From Kluyvera intermedia (GTDB taxonomy: Bacteria > Pseudomonadota > Gammaproteobacteria > Enterobacterales > Enterobacteriaceae): a DNA stretch of 64,000 nt. Of the stretch, positions 15,389 through 24,333 are shown piece after piece. Under the pieces are notes generated by a model. That model ran no database searches. It worked only from the letters and a program-made list of their open reading frames with translations, and was not told the origin of the DNA. The translations under genes were made by a program, and so were the position numbers. Position 1 is the first letter of the stretch. The number at the start of each line of letters is the position of its first letter. Location: positions 3,472,001 through 3,536,000 of the forward strand of contig NZ_CP139986.1 of NCBI RefSeq assembly GCF_034424175.1, given 5' to 3'.

Positions 15389-17803
15389 CTAACTGGCGAA
15401 CTGACGGAACAACGCACGGCCTTTCAGGAGTCGCAGCCCCAGGCCTACTCCGCAAAGCGACAGCAGTAATGCCCCGCACAGCGGCAATGCCACCCACAAA
15501 CGCCAGTCCGGCGACCATGGGAAATCGAACACTTTGCTTTGTAGCATCGCTAACGCGGTTTCAGCGCCGATTGCCGCCACCAGCCCGGAAATCGCGCCCA
15601 ATAGCGCAAACTCCGCCAGCAACGTGGCACGCAGCAATGGCTTGCCAGCACCGAGCGTACGATAAACCACCAGTTCCTGATGGCGCTGACGCATGCCAAC
15701 CTGCACCTGAGCAAGCAGCAGCAACACGCCACAGGCAGTGACAAGAACCACCATCACTTCCAGCGCCCGACTGACCTGCGACAGCACCTGCCCTACCTGT
15801 TTCAAAATAGCCCCGATATCCAACAGACTCACCGTTGGAAACTCGCGGTTAAGCTGGGTCAGAAGCGTAGTATCGCGATCCCAGCGGAAACTGGTCAGCC
15901 AACTCTGCGGCTGACCGTCCAGCGCGCCGTCCGGGAAGATAAAGAAGAAATTCGGCCGTAGGCTCTCCCAATCCACTTTCCGAATACTGCTCACCTTCGC
16001 GCTAAAGTCCTGGGTGTCACCGGTAAAGGTTACGCTATCGCCGAGACCAATATTAAGCCGCTGCGCCAGCCCTTCCTCAATCGACACCTCCCCCGCTTTC
16101 GGCGGCCAACTGCCCGCCACCAGTGGATTATGTTCAGGGCGCTGGTTTTGCCAGGTGAGGTTTAGCTCACGGTTGAGCGATTCGTCTTTATTGCCTTCAG
16201 TACTCTGGTTATTAATCTGCGTCAGACGAGCGCGGACGATCGGATAGAACGCCGCCGGGATCACCTGATGATCGGCGAGGAAGGTTTTCACCTCACGCAC
16301 CTGCTCAGGTGCAATGTTGATAAGGAAATAGTTCGGGCTTTCCGGCGGAAGCTGCTGCTGCCAGCGATCCAGGAGATCGCCTCTCAGCACCAGCAGTAGC
16401 GCCAGTAGCATAAACGACAGCGAGAAGGCCGCCAGTTGGCTCAACGTTGACCACGGCTGACGGAGCAACCGGTTGACCGCCAGACGCAGGGGCAACGCGC
16501 GCAGCGTCAGGCGTTTTAATACCTTCAGCAGCAGCCACCCCACCAGGCCACACAGTACCGCCAGAACCACCGCCCCGGCCAATACCGACCACAGAAGCGG
16601 GCTTGCGCCCATCAGCCACGCCAGCAATGCCACCGTCACCGCACTCACCAGCGGCAGATAAATTTTCAGCGGCCAGACGTTGGCGACCATATCCTGGCGC
16701 AGTACGCGTAAAGGCTGCGTTGCCAGCAGTAAGCGGTACGGACGCAGCCCCACCAGCATCGAGATCACCGTCATTGACCCCACCGCCCACAGCCACGGCC
16801 AGGCGCTGGCGGCAGGAAGCGCTGCCGGTAATACCGGCTTTAACAGCATCAGCAGAATGGACTCAAAAAGCAGCCCCATCGCTCCCCCCGCCAGCGCCGA
16901 CAGCGCCAGCAGCAGCACCCACTGGCCGATAATCAGTTTGCGCAGCTGCGCGCGTCCAGCCCCCAGCGTTTTCAGGACCGCCACCAGATCGTAACGACTG
17001 CGGCAATAATGCCCCATTGCCACCGCGACTGCCGCCACGGCTAAAAGCAGGGTTAACAAGGCGGACAACAATAAAAACTGCTGGGAACGTTGCAGCGATT
17101 TGCCCAATGCCCCCTCGTCCTTGTCCGGACTCAGCCAGCGGTGTTCGGGCTTAAGCTGCGGCAACAGCCAGCCTTCATAGCTCGCCAACTGCGGCGGCGT
17201 TCCCGCGAACTTGTAGCTCCAGCTCACCCGGCTACCAGGCTGTACCGCACCGGTTTTCGCCACATCTGCCAGGTTCATCATCAAGCGCGGAGCCATTTGG
17301 AAGGGGTTAAAGCCGCTGTCCGGCTCCTGTATGACCTCTCCAGCAATCCGTAACGTGGCGTCACCGACGTCAATGTTATCGCCAGTTTTCAAATTCAGCA
17401 GCGCCATCAGACGTGGCGCCATCAGCACCGTACCCGCCTGCGGCTTCACGTTGGCAGGTAACGTTTGTAGTTCACCGTACAACGGGTAGCTATCGTCCAC
17501 GGCATTGACATCCGCCAGTTGTGGGGTATCGCCCGCCCAGGTCATGGTCGAGAAGTTAATCTGTTCGCCGACCGTCAGCCCCAGCGCACGCGCTTTCTCC
17601 AGCCACGCATGCGGGACTTCACGTGAACTGCGCAGCGCCCGATCGCCCGCCATATATTCACGACTTTGTTGATTAAGCCCTTTGTCCATACGGTCACTGA
17701 TGCTGCCCAGCGCCAGCACGCAGGCCACCGCCAGGCTTAACGCCAGCCAGACAATCAGCAGCGATGGCGAGCGCCATTCGCGCCAGAACCAGCGTAAAAT
17801 CAT
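15389..17803 (-). CDS. ybbP: Putative ABC transporter permease YbbP
   Basis: An 804-residue FtsX/MacB-type permease, the length of E. coli YbbP. About ten membrane helices are seen: one at the N-terminus (LLIVWLALSLAVACVLAL), a large periplasmic part, several helices around 250-480, a second periplasmic part and a C-terminal three-helix FtsX block. With YbbA it should form an ABC complex; TesA beside it encodes a periplasmic esterase, and a joint role in lipid or ester handling has been proposed but not shown. It overlaps ybbA by 4 bases. Confidence 0.95.
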   Translation of the reverse strand: MILRWFWREWRSPSLLIVWLALSLAVACVLALGSISDRMDKGLNQQSREYMAGDRALRSSREVPHAWLEKARALGLTVGEQINFSTMTWAGDTPQLADVNAVDDSYPLYGELQTLPANVKPQAGTVLMAPRLMALLNLKTGDNIDVGDATLRIAGEVIQEPDSGFNPFQMAPRLMMNLADVAKTGAVQPGSRVSWSYKFAGTPPQLASYEGWLLPQLKPEHRWLSPDKDEGALGKSLQRSQQFLLLSALLTLLLAVAAVAVAMGHYCRSRYDLVAVLKTLGAGRAQLRKLIIGQWVLLLALSALAGGAMGLLFESILLMLLKPVLPAALPAASAWPWLWAVGSMTVISMLVGLRPYRLLLATQPLRVLRQDMVANVWPLKIYLPLVSAVTVALLAWLMGASPLLWSVLAGAVVLAVLCGLVGWLLLKVLKRLTLRALPLRLAVNRLLRQPWSTLSQLAAFSLSFMLLALLLVLRGDLLDRWQQQLPPESPNYFLINIAPEQVREVKTFLADHQVIPAAFYPIVRARLTQINNQSTEGNKDESLNRELNLTWQNQRPEHNPLVAGSWPPKAGEVSIEEGLAQRLNIGLGDSVTFTGDTQDFSAKVSSIRKVDWESLRPNFFFIFPDGALDGQPQSWLTSFRWDRDTTLLTQLNREFPTVSLLDIGAILKQVGQVLSQVSRALEVMVVLVTACGVLLLLAQVQVGMRQRHQELVVYRTLGAGKPLLRATLLAEFALLGAISGLVAAIGAETALAMLQSKVFDFPWSPDWRLWVALPLCGALLLSLCGVGLGLRLLKGRALFRQFAS

Positions 17804-18486
17804 GCTTCCTCCTGGAGCTGTCCATCAACCAGACGTAGACGGCGGTCGCAGCGTGCAGCCAGTTGTGCATCGTGGGTGACGAGGATAAGCGTAGTGCCAT
17901 GTTCGCGATTCATAGAAAACAGCAGGTCGGCGATTTTGTCGCCGGTCTGACGGTCAAGATTGCCGGTCGGCTCATCGGCAAATAACAGGTCTGGGCGACC
18001 GTTAAAGGCGCGCGCCAGCGCCACGCGCTGCTGTTCGCCGCCGGAAAGTTGCGCCGGAAGATGGTGCAGACGCTTGCCCAGCCCCAGCTGTTCGAGCAGC
18101 GCTTTCGCCCCCTGGCGACTCTGACCGTCGCTCTCACCTCTGAGCAATGCGGGCAGCTCAACGTTCTCCTGCGCATTCAGCGTCGGAATCAACATAAAGG
18201 ATTGAAAGACAAAACCAATATGTTGGGCTCGCAAACGCGCACGTGCCTCTTCGTCCATGTTAGTCAGCGGATGGCCCAACAGTTTCACCTCGCCGCTGCT
18301 CCCATCGTCCAGCCCCGCGAGAATTGCCAGCAACGTCGACTTACCGGAACCCGACTCGCCAATTAAAGCAAGGGTTTGCGCCGGTTTGACAATCAGGTTA
18401 ACTCCGGTAAGGATGGAAAGCTCATGCTCCCCCTGACCGACGGATTTCTTAAGATGATGAACTTCAAGTACGTTTTCCGCTGGCAT
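17800..18486 (-). CDS. ybbA: ABC transporter ATP-binding protein YbbA
   Basis: Cytosolic ATPase of 228 residues of the LolD/MacB type. Walker A GESGSGKST (about 39-47), Q-loop VFQSFML, signature LSGGEQQR (about 145-152), Walker B LLFADEP (about 163-169) and H-loop VTHD are all present. It pairs with YbbP through the ATGA overlap. Its first 33 bases overlap the start of the divergent tesA, so the promoters of each gene lie inside the other's coding sequence. Confidence 0.96.
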   Translation of the reverse strand: MPAENVLEVHHLKKSVGQGEHELSILTGVNLIVKPAQTLALIGESGSGKSTLLAILAGLDDGSSGEVKLLGHPLTNMDEEARARLRAQHIGFVFQSFMLIPTLNAQENVELPALLRGESDGQSRQGAKALLEQLGLGKRLHHLPAQLSGGEQQRVALARAFNGRPDLLFADEPTGNLDRQTGDKIADLLFSMNREHGTTLILVTHDAQLAARCDRRLRLVDGQLQEEA

Positions 18487-19086
18487 TTGCCTGTCCTGTT
18501 TGTAATTTTGTTAAGCTTTCGCGCCGCGGCGGCGGACACGTTGTTAGTGCTGGGCGACAGCCTTAGCGCCGGCTATCGCATGGCGGGCAACACCGCCTGG
18601 CCCGTCTTACTGAACGATAAATGGCAGCCAAAAATCACCGTCGTCAACGCCAGTATCAGTGGCGACACCGCCCAACAGGGGCTGGCTCGCCTGCCGGTAC
18701 TTCTCAAGCAACACCAGCCACGCTGGGTGTTAGTTGAGCTTGGCGGCAACGACGGCCTGCGCGGTTTTCCACCGCAGCAGATCGAGCAAACACTGCGCAC
18801 TATTTTGCAACAGCTTAAAGCCGCCGACGTTCAACCGTTATTAATGCAAATTCGTCTGCCCGCAAACTATGGACGCCGCTATAATGAGGCCTTTAGCGCC
18901 GTGTATCCGAAGCTTGCCAGCGAGTTCACCGTGCCACTGCTGCCCTTCTTTATGGAAGAGGTCTATCTCAAGCCGCAGTGGATGCAGGATGATGGCATCC
19001 ATCCCAACCGTGACGCCCAGCCGTTTATTGCTGACTGGATGGCGACACGTCTGGCTCCATTAGTTAATCACGACGCCGGAAAGTAA
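18454..19086 (+). CDS. tesA: Acyl-CoA thioesterase I / lysophospholipase L1
   Basis: A periplasmic SGNH hydrolase of about 210 residues that hydrolyses acyl-CoA, lysophospholipids and ester substrates. The signal peptide ends near RAAAA. Block I GDSLS (catalytic Ser) is at about residue 36, block III GGNDG about 97, and the catalytic Asp-His in DGIHPN about 180. The chosen ATG (MMNFKYVF) matches E. coli; the frame stays open 26 codons upstream inside ybbA. ybbO follows within 4 bases. Confidence 0.95.
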   Translation: MMNFKYVFRWHLPVLFVILLSFRAAAADTLLVLGDSLSAGYRMAGNTAWPVLLNDKWQPKITVVNASISGDTAQQGLARLPVLLKQHQPRWVLVELGGNDGLRGFPPQQIEQTLRTILQQLKAADVQPLLMQIRLPANYGRRYNEAFSAVYPKLASEFTVPLLPFFMEEVYLKPQWMQDDGIHPNRDAQPFIADWMATRLAPLVNHDAGK

Positions 19087-19090
19087 AGCG

Positions 19091-19876
19091 GTGTCTTCAG
19101 GTAAAGTTATGCAAAAATCGGTCTTAATTACAGGATGTTCCAGCGGGATTGGCCTTGAAAGCGCGCTTGAGTTAAAACGCCAGGGGTTTCACGTGCTGGC
19201 CGCCTGCCGCAAACCCGATGATGTTAAACGCATGGACGGCATGGGGCTGACGGGGATTTTACTTGATCTCGACAGCCCGGAGAGCGTTGATAACGCCGCC
19301 GAGCAGGTTATTGCCCTGACCCATAATCGCCTGTACGGCCTGTTCAATAACGCCGGATATGGCGTCTATGGTCCGCTGGAGAGCATCAGCCGCGCGCAAA
19401 TGGTGCAGCAGTTTTCCGCCAACTTTTTTGGCGTCCACCAGCTGACCATGCGCCTGCTGCCTGCCATGGTGCCGCACGGTGAAGGTCGGATTGTGATGAC
19501 TTCATCGGTGATGGGGTTGATTTCGACGCCGGGCCGGGGCGCTTACGCAGCCAGTAAATACGCGCTGGAAGCGTGGTCTGACGCCCTGCGTATGGAATTG
19601 CGCCACTCAGGTGTGAAAGTCAGCCTGATTGAGCCTGGCCCTATTCGCACCCGCTTTACCGACAATGTGAATCAAACCAGCGATAAAGCGGTTGAGAACC
19701 CCGGTATCGCCGCACGTTTTACCCTTGGGCCGGATGCGGTAGTGGAAAAAGTGCGCCACGCGTTTATTAGCGATAAGCCTAAACTGCGCTACCCGGTGAC
19801 ATTAGTCACCCATGCCGTTGGCTGGCTCAAACGTCTGCTGCCGGGTCGGTTGATGGACAAAATTCTGCAGGGCTAG
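19091..19876 (+). CDS. ybbO: Short-chain dehydrogenase/reductase YbbO
   Basis: NADP-dependent SDR reported in E. coli to reduce aldehydes. Up to 261 residues. Cofactor motif TGCSSGIG (about 14-21), NNAGYG (about 86-91), catalytic Ser in MTSSVMG (about 137) and YAASK (Y and K about 155-159) are present. Either GTG 19091 or ATG 19109 may be the start; neither has a strong ribosome site, and the residues GKVMQK just after GTG are shared with E. coli, so I kept the longer form. It follows tesA by 4 bases. Confidence 0.93.
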   Translation: MSSGKVMQKSVLITGCSSGIGLESALELKRQGFHVLAACRKPDDVKRMDGMGLTGILLDLDSPESVDNAAEQVIALTHNRLYGLFNNAGYGVYGPLESISRAQMVQQFSANFFGVHQLTMRLLPAMVPHGEGRIVMTSSVMGLISTPGRGAYAASKYALEAWSDALRMELRHSGVKVSLIEPGPIRTRFTDNVNQTSDKAVENPGIAARFTLGPDAVVEKVRHAFISDKPKLRYPVTLVTHAVGWLKRLLPGRLMDKILQG

Positions 19877-19934
19877 GTTGAAGTGCTCACTTTTGCCCTC
19901 ATCTCGAATACAAACTGACTATAGAGAATGACTT

Positions 19935-20789
19935 ATGTCCGTACAGAATATCGTAAACGTTACAGAAGCTAACCTGCACCAGACTCTGGAGCAATCCGCC
20001 TCCATTCCGGTGCTGTTCTATTTCTGGTCTGAACGTAGCCAGCATTGTCTGGAATTAACCCCGGTGCTGGAAAGCCTGGCCGCGCAGTACAACGGTCAGT
20101 TCATTCTGGCAAAAGTTGACTGCGACGCTGAGCAGATGGTGGCCTCCCAGTTCGGCCTGCGCGCCATCCCAACCGTCTATCTGTTCCAGAACGGCCAGCC
20201 GGTCGATGGTTTCCAGGGGCCGCAGCCGGAAGAAGCCATTCGCGCGCTGCTGGAAAAAGTGTTGCCGCGTGAAGAAGAGTTGAAAGCGCAGCAAGCGCTG
20301 GCCCTGATTCAGGAAGGCAATCACGCCGAAGCGCTGCCGCTGCTCAAAGACGCCTGGCAGATCTCCGGTCAGGACAGCCAGATTGGTCTGCTGCTGGCAG
20401 AGACGCAAATTGTACTGAATCGTTCAGAAGACGCCGAAGCGGTGCTGAAAACTATTCCGTTGCAGGATCAGGACACCCGCTATCAGGGCCTGCTGGCGCA
20501 GATTGAACTGCTGAAACAGGCGGCAGATACGCCGGAAATTCAGCTGCTGCAACAGCAGGTAGAACAGAATCCGGATGATGCAGAACTGGCGTCTAAGCTG
20601 GCGTTGCAGTTGCATCAGGTGGGCCGCAATGAAGAAGCGCTGGAACTGCTGTTCAGCCACCTGCGTAAAGATTTGGGCGCGGCTGACGGCCAGGCGCGCA
20701 AAATGTTGCAGGAGATTCTGGCAGCGCTTGGTACGGGGGATGCGCTGGCATCTAAGTATCGTCGTCTGCTTTATTCGCTGCTGTACTAA
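19935..20789 (+). CDS. cnoX: Chaperedoxin CnoX (YbbN)
   Basis: A 284-residue cytosolic protein with an N-terminal thioredoxin fold (about 1-115) and C-terminal TPR-like helices. CnoX holds proteins oxidised by bleach-type stress and hands them to GroEL. The active site reads WSERSQHC (about 31-38), with Ser in place of the first Cys, as in E. coli, so it is not a thioredoxin reductant. The cis-Pro part AIPTVYLFQNG is present. It stands downstream of ybbO with its own ribosome site. Confidence 0.95.
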   Translation: MSVQNIVNVTEANLHQTLEQSASIPVLFYFWSERSQHCLELTPVLESLAAQYNGQFILAKVDCDAEQMVASQFGLRAIPTVYLFQNGQPVDGFQGPQPEEAIRALLEKVLPREEELKAQQALALIQEGNHAEALPLLKDAWQISGQDSQIGLLLAETQIVLNRSEDAEAVLKTIPLQDQDTRYQGLLAQIELLKQAADTPEIQLLQQQVEQNPDDAELASKLALQLHQVGRNEEALELLFSHLRKDLGAADGQARKMLQEILAALGTGDALASKYRRLLYSLLY

Positions 20790-20798
20790 CGGTGCCAT

Positions 20799-20870
20799 CC
20801 CGGCGGCGCTGCGCTTGGCCGGGCTACTTTCGTGCATATTTGTAGCCCGGCCAAGCGCAGCGCCGCCGGG
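20799..20870. repeat. Long REP/BIME inverted repeat, 29-bp perfect arms
   Basis: Bases 20799-20827 and 20842-20870 are exact reverse complements over 29 bp around a 14-base loop, starting CCCGGCGGCGCTGCGC. The element lies between the convergent ends of cnoX and fetB, followed by AATTTTT, and could end transcripts from cnoX. Confidence 0.9.
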
Positions 20871-20876
20871 AATTTT

Positions 20877-21659
20877 TCATGCACTCTTCTTCAACTGCGT
20901 CACCACTAATTGATGCCGAGTGTTGTAAAACTTCCGATAGGTCAGGTAGCAGGCAATTATTGTTGACAGGCTGGCGGTCGACAGCAACATAAATGTTACC
21001 ATTATCTGATACTTAATCGCTTTTACCGGGTCAATACCGGCAAAAATCAGCCCCGACATCATCCCCGGTAAACTCACTAGCCCAACGGTTTTCGCCGAAT
21101 CCACGGTCGGAATAAGCGATGCACGAATACTTTCACGAATAATCCGTGCGGAGGCCATTTTCGGCGTTGCCCCCAGGCTTAGCTTCTCCTGAATCTGCTG
21201 CTGTTCGGCGCTAAAACGCTGGCCCAGATTGTTGTAGCACAGCCCCACGGCAATCATCGCGTTACCGGCAATCATCCCGGAAATAGGGATAACCTGCATC
21301 GGCACGAAAGCAATCGAGCCAGAAAACACCAGTACCGCCAACGTCAAACCCGCGCCTGCAGTGATCGCGATAAACGATGAAATAAAGGCATTACCGATAT
21401 ATTTACTGCGCTTTTGCGCGTTGTAGGCAGCGTTAAAGCAGATAAACAGCACCATACACAGCGTGAGCACCGCGTGGTTGACGTTGAAGATATACTTCAG
21501 CACGTAACCGACAATCACCAGTTGCACTACCGCCCGGCAAATACTCCAGATAATGTCTTTTTCGAGCGCCAGTTTTTCCCGATAGCTCACCAGCACGGCT
21601 ATCAGCACCAGCACCATCGACAGGGCTAGAGATTCGTTAGTAATGATATGATCATTCAT
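20877..21659 (-). CDS. fetB: Iron export permease FetB
   Basis: Membrane subunit of the FetAB ABC exporter, which lowers iron-mediated oxidative stress in E. coli. About 260 residues and about seven hydrophobic helices; conserved stretches are PMQVIPISGMIAGNAM, GATPKMAS and GLVSLPGMMSGLIFAG. I used the ATG giving MNDHIITNE, eight codons inside the open frame, to match E. coli. It overlaps fetA by 8 bases. Confidence 0.95.
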   Translation of the reverse strand: MNDHIITNESLALSMVLVLIAVLVSYREKLALEKDIIWSICRAVVQLVIVGYVLKYIFNVNHAVLTLCMVLFICFNAAYNAQKRSKYIGNAFISSFIAITAGAGLTLAVLVFSGSIAFVPMQVIPISGMIAGNAMIAVGLCYNNLGQRFSAEQQQIQEKLSLGATPKMASARIIRESIRASLIPTVDSAKTVGLVSLPGMMSGLIFAGIDPVKAIKYQIMVTFMLLSTASLSTIIACYLTYRKFYNTRHQLVVTQLKKSA

Positions 21660-22323
21660 GATGTGCCTCCCGCACGCTTGCATGGTGGGATGGCAGCATT
21701 ATCACTTCATCCGCATGGCTAATTTCATCTTTATCGTGCGTCACCCACAATACCGCCACCTGCTTATCACGCACGTAGCGATGAATAATGTCGTTCACGT
21801 TCTTTTTATTTTGCTCGTCCAGCGCACTGGTAATCTCATCCAGCAATAGCACTTGGGGCAGAAATTGCAGATTGCGAATTAACGATATCCGCTGTTTCTC
21901 CCCGCCAGAGAGTTCGTTAATTGACTTAGATAACGTCTCTTCCGGCAGACCGAAACGGGTCAGTTGTGTGAGAAAACGGTCTGGTTCCGGGTGCTGGTGG
22001 CGAATTTGCCAGGGGAAAATCAGATTGTCATAAACCGTATCGCCAAACAGCGCGGGGGTTTGCGCGCAGTATGATACCTGCTGGCGATAGGTTTCCGGAG
22101 CGAGCGTGTTGATGTCTTTGCCATCAAAGAGGATTTGCCCGGCACTCGGTGAAAGCAGCGAGGCCACTATCTTTAATAACGTGCTTTTGCCACAACCTGA
22201 AGGGCCGGTAATCAGCTTAAACTCGCCAGGGGCGATGCTAAGATTAACCTCTTTAAGAATTGTATTCCCACCAATATCAAAGCTCACATTCTGGAGCTGT
22301 AAAATCGCGTTATTATCCTTCAT
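21652..22323 (-). CDS. fetA: Iron export ATP-binding protein FetA
   Basis: ATPase partner of FetB, 223 residues. Walker A GPSGCGKST (about 39-47), Q-loop SYCAQTPALFG, signature LSGGEKQR (about 140-147), Walker B LLLDEITSALDE and H-loop WVTHD are present. The upstream 126 bases separate it from the divergent qmcA. The fetAB pair is read leftward. Confidence 0.95.
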   Translation of the reverse strand: MKDNNAILQLQNVSFDIGGNTILKEVNLSIAPGEFKLITGPSGCGKSTLLKIVASLLSPSAGQILFDGKDINTLAPETYRQQVSYCAQTPALFGDTVYDNLIFPWQIRHQHPEPDRFLTQLTRFGLPEETLSKSINELSGGEKQRISLIRNLQFLPQVLLLDEITSALDEQNKKNVNDIIHRYVRDKQVAVLWVTHDKDEISHADEVIMLPSHHASVREAHHE

Positions 22324-22449
22324 GGCCTTCCATTGTCCTGATTCGTACTTTTAGTCCCCTAGTGTAACGCCAATTAATTTCGGGGGGCGAATTTCACCGC
22401 CATAGCCGATATACTTGTTCACGTTACGGACAGTTAAACAGGAGGTTTT

Positions 22450-23364
22450 ATGCTGGTATTTATCCCTATTCTTATCTTTGTGGCCCTGGTTGTTGTCGCC
22501 GCAGGCGTCAAAATCGTGCCACAAGGCTATCAATGGACGGTTGAACGTTTTGGGCGTTACACCAAATCACTGCACCCGGGTTTAAGCCTGGTGGTACCTT
22601 TCATGGACCGTATTGGTCGCAAGATCAATATGATGGAACAAGTTCTCGATATCCCTTCTCAGGAAGTTATCTCCAAAGACAACGCCAACGTTTCCATTGA
22701 TGCCGTCTGCTTTATTCAGGTGATTGATGCGCCTAAAGCGGCGTATGAAGTCAGCAACCTTGAGCTGGCGATTATCAACCTGACGATGACCAACATTCGT
22801 ACGGTGCTCGGTTCAATGGAACTCGACGAAATGCTCTCCCAGCGCGATAACATCAATACGCGCCTGCTGCATATTGTTGATGAAGCCACCAATCCCTGGG
22901 GCATCAAAATCACCCGTATTGAAATTCGCGACGTGCGTCCACCGGCAGAGCTTATTGATGCCATGAACGCGCAGATGAAAGCGGAACGTACCAAACGTGC
23001 TTACATACTGGAAGCCGAAGGGATCCGTCAGGCGCAAATCGTCAAAGCGGAAGGTGAGAAACAGGCGCAAATACTGACTGCGGAAGGCGAGCGTCAGTCG
23101 GCATTCCTGCAAGCAGAAGCGCGTGAACGTTCTGCCGAAGCGGAAGCTCAGGCCACCAAAATGGTTTCTGAGGCCATTGCCGCCGGTGACATCCAGGCGA
23201 TCAACTACTTCGTTGCCCAGAAATATACCGACGCACTGCAGCAAATTGGTTCTGCCAATAACAGTAAAGTGGTGATGATGCCGCTGGATGCCAGCAGTCT
23301 GATGGGCTCCATTGCCGGGATCGCCGAGCTGATTAAAGACAGCGCAAGCGAGCGGAAATCATAA
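22450..23364 (+). CDS. qmcA: SPFH/stomatin-like membrane protein QmcA
   Basis: A 304-residue band-7 (SPFH) protein with one N-terminal membrane helix (LVFIPILIFVALVVVAAGV), the SPFH core (about 25-190) and a long Ala/Glu-rich coiled-coil (about 190-260). In E. coli high-copy qmcA suppresses loss of FtsH and HtpX, and related SPFH/NfeD pairs organise membrane protein quality control. A strong AGGAGG site is 7 bases before ATG. It overlaps ybbJ by one base. Confidence 0.95.
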   Translation: MLVFIPILIFVALVVVAAGVKIVPQGYQWTVERFGRYTKSLHPGLSLVVPFMDRIGRKINMMEQVLDIPSQEVISKDNANVSIDAVCFIQVIDAPKAAYEVSNLELAIINLTMTNIRTVLGSMELDEMLSQRDNINTRLLHIVDEATNPWGIKITRIEIRDVRPPAELIDAMNAQMKAERTKRAYILEAEGIRQAQIVKAEGEKQAQILTAEGERQSAFLQAEARERSAEAEAQATKMVSEAIAAGDIQAINYFVAQKYTDALQQIGSANNSKVVMMPLDASSLMGSIAGIAELIKDSASERKS

Positions 23365-23825
23365 TGATTGCCCTCATTATGGCGCACCCTCACCTCTTCT
23401 GGTTAAGCCTTGGCGGTCTGCTGCTGGCGGCTGAAATGCTCGGGGGCAGCGGCTATTTGCTGTGGAGCGGCGTGGCTGCAGCAGTCACCGGGTTACTGAC
23501 CTGGGTGCTGCCGATTGGCTGGGAGTGGCAGGGAACGCTATTTGCCGTGCTCACGCTGCTGGCAGCCTGGCTATGGTGGAAATGGCTAAGTCTGCGGAGC
23601 GGTCGTCAACGCCCCGCAGAAAACCAGCTCAACCAGCGCGGTCAGCAACTGCTGGGACAACGCTTCACCCTCGACAACACGCTGGTCAACGGACGCGGCC
23701 ACATGCGCGTGGGCGACAGTTCGTGGCCGGTTGTGGCAGAGGACGATCTGCCTTCAGGCAGCAAAGTTGAAGTGATTGCGGTAGAAGGGATTGTCTTACG
23801 TATCAGACTCACCCCTTCGCGTTAA
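23364..23825 (+). CDS. ybbJ: NfeD-family membrane protein YbbJ
   Basis: A 153-residue partner of QmcA. Two or three membrane helices (about 12-75) are followed by an OB-fold C-terminal domain (about 85-150) that includes GQRFTLDNTLVNGRGHMRVGD-type residues and SWPV. NfeD proteins are typically co-encoded with SPFH proteins, as here with the TAATG overlap. The start could also be the Met five codons on. Confidence 0.93.
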   Translation: MIALIMAHPHLFWLSLGGLLLAAEMLGGSGYLLWSGVAAAVTGLLTWVLPIGWEWQGTLFAVLTLLAAWLWWKWLSLRSGRQRPAENQLNQRGQQLLGQRFTLDNTLVNGRGHMRVGDSSWPVVAEDDLPSGSKVEVIAVEGIVLRIRLTPSR

Positions 23826-23828
23826 GTC

Positions 23829-24239
23829 TCAGGCCTGGGCTTTACGGTGGCAGCAGCCGGACAGATTATCAATAATCGGGCATTCGGCGCTGTCATCGCC
23901 CGGGCATGATGCCGCAAGCGTTAAGAGCTGATCGCGCATCACCTGTAAATCGCTGATATGGCGTTCAATATCGGCTACTTTTTGTAGCGTATAGGCTTTA
24001 ACATCTGCGCTATGCCGTTTTGGGTTATTAAACAGATTCACCAGCTCGCCACATTCTTCCAGATTAAACCCCACCTGTCGCGCCTGGCGCAGTAGCGTAA
24101 ACTCATCAAGGTGCTTTTGCGTATAGCTACGGTAGCCGTTCTCGCTGCGCAGCGGTGGCGTCACCAGCCCTTTCTCTTCATAAAAGCGAATGGCTTTGCT
24201 GGTTAAGCCGGTTTTTTTAGCAACATCACTGATATTCAC
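23829..24239 (-). CDS. cueR: Copper-sensing MerR-family activator CueR
   Basis: A 136-residue MerR-family regulator binding Cu(I), Ag(I) or Au(I) and activating copA (and cueO). The helix-turn-helix MNISDVAKKTGLTSKAIR and wing are N-terminal, a dimerisation helix follows, and the metal loop keeps the two Cys in SCPGDDSAECP (C112 and C120 in E. coli numbering). The C-terminal CCHR is also kept. It is divergent from copA with a 94-base promoter region between. Confidence 0.96.
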   Translation of the reverse strand: MNISDVAKKTGLTSKAIRFYEEKGLVTPPLRSENGYRSYTQKHLDEFTLLRQARQVGFNLEECGELVNLFNNPKRHSADVKAYTLQKVADIERHISDLQVMRDQLLTLAASCPGDDSAECPIIDNLSGCCHRKAQA

Positions 24240-24248
24240 TTTTCCCCC

Positions 24249-24279
24249 TTGACCTTCCCCTTGCTGGAAGGTTTAACCT
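24249..24279 (+). promoter_or_regulatory. CueR-controlled copA promoter
   Basis: TTGACC (24249-24254) and TAACCT (24274-24279) are 19 bp apart, the over-long spacing typical of MerR-family targets. The dyad CCTTCC-N7-GGAAGG (24253-24271) in the spacer fits the CueR site. Confidence 0.9.
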
Positions 24280-24333
24280 TCATAACTGTAGACCAAAAGA
24301 GATTATTGGTCATTCATTATTGAGGAAAGTGAT

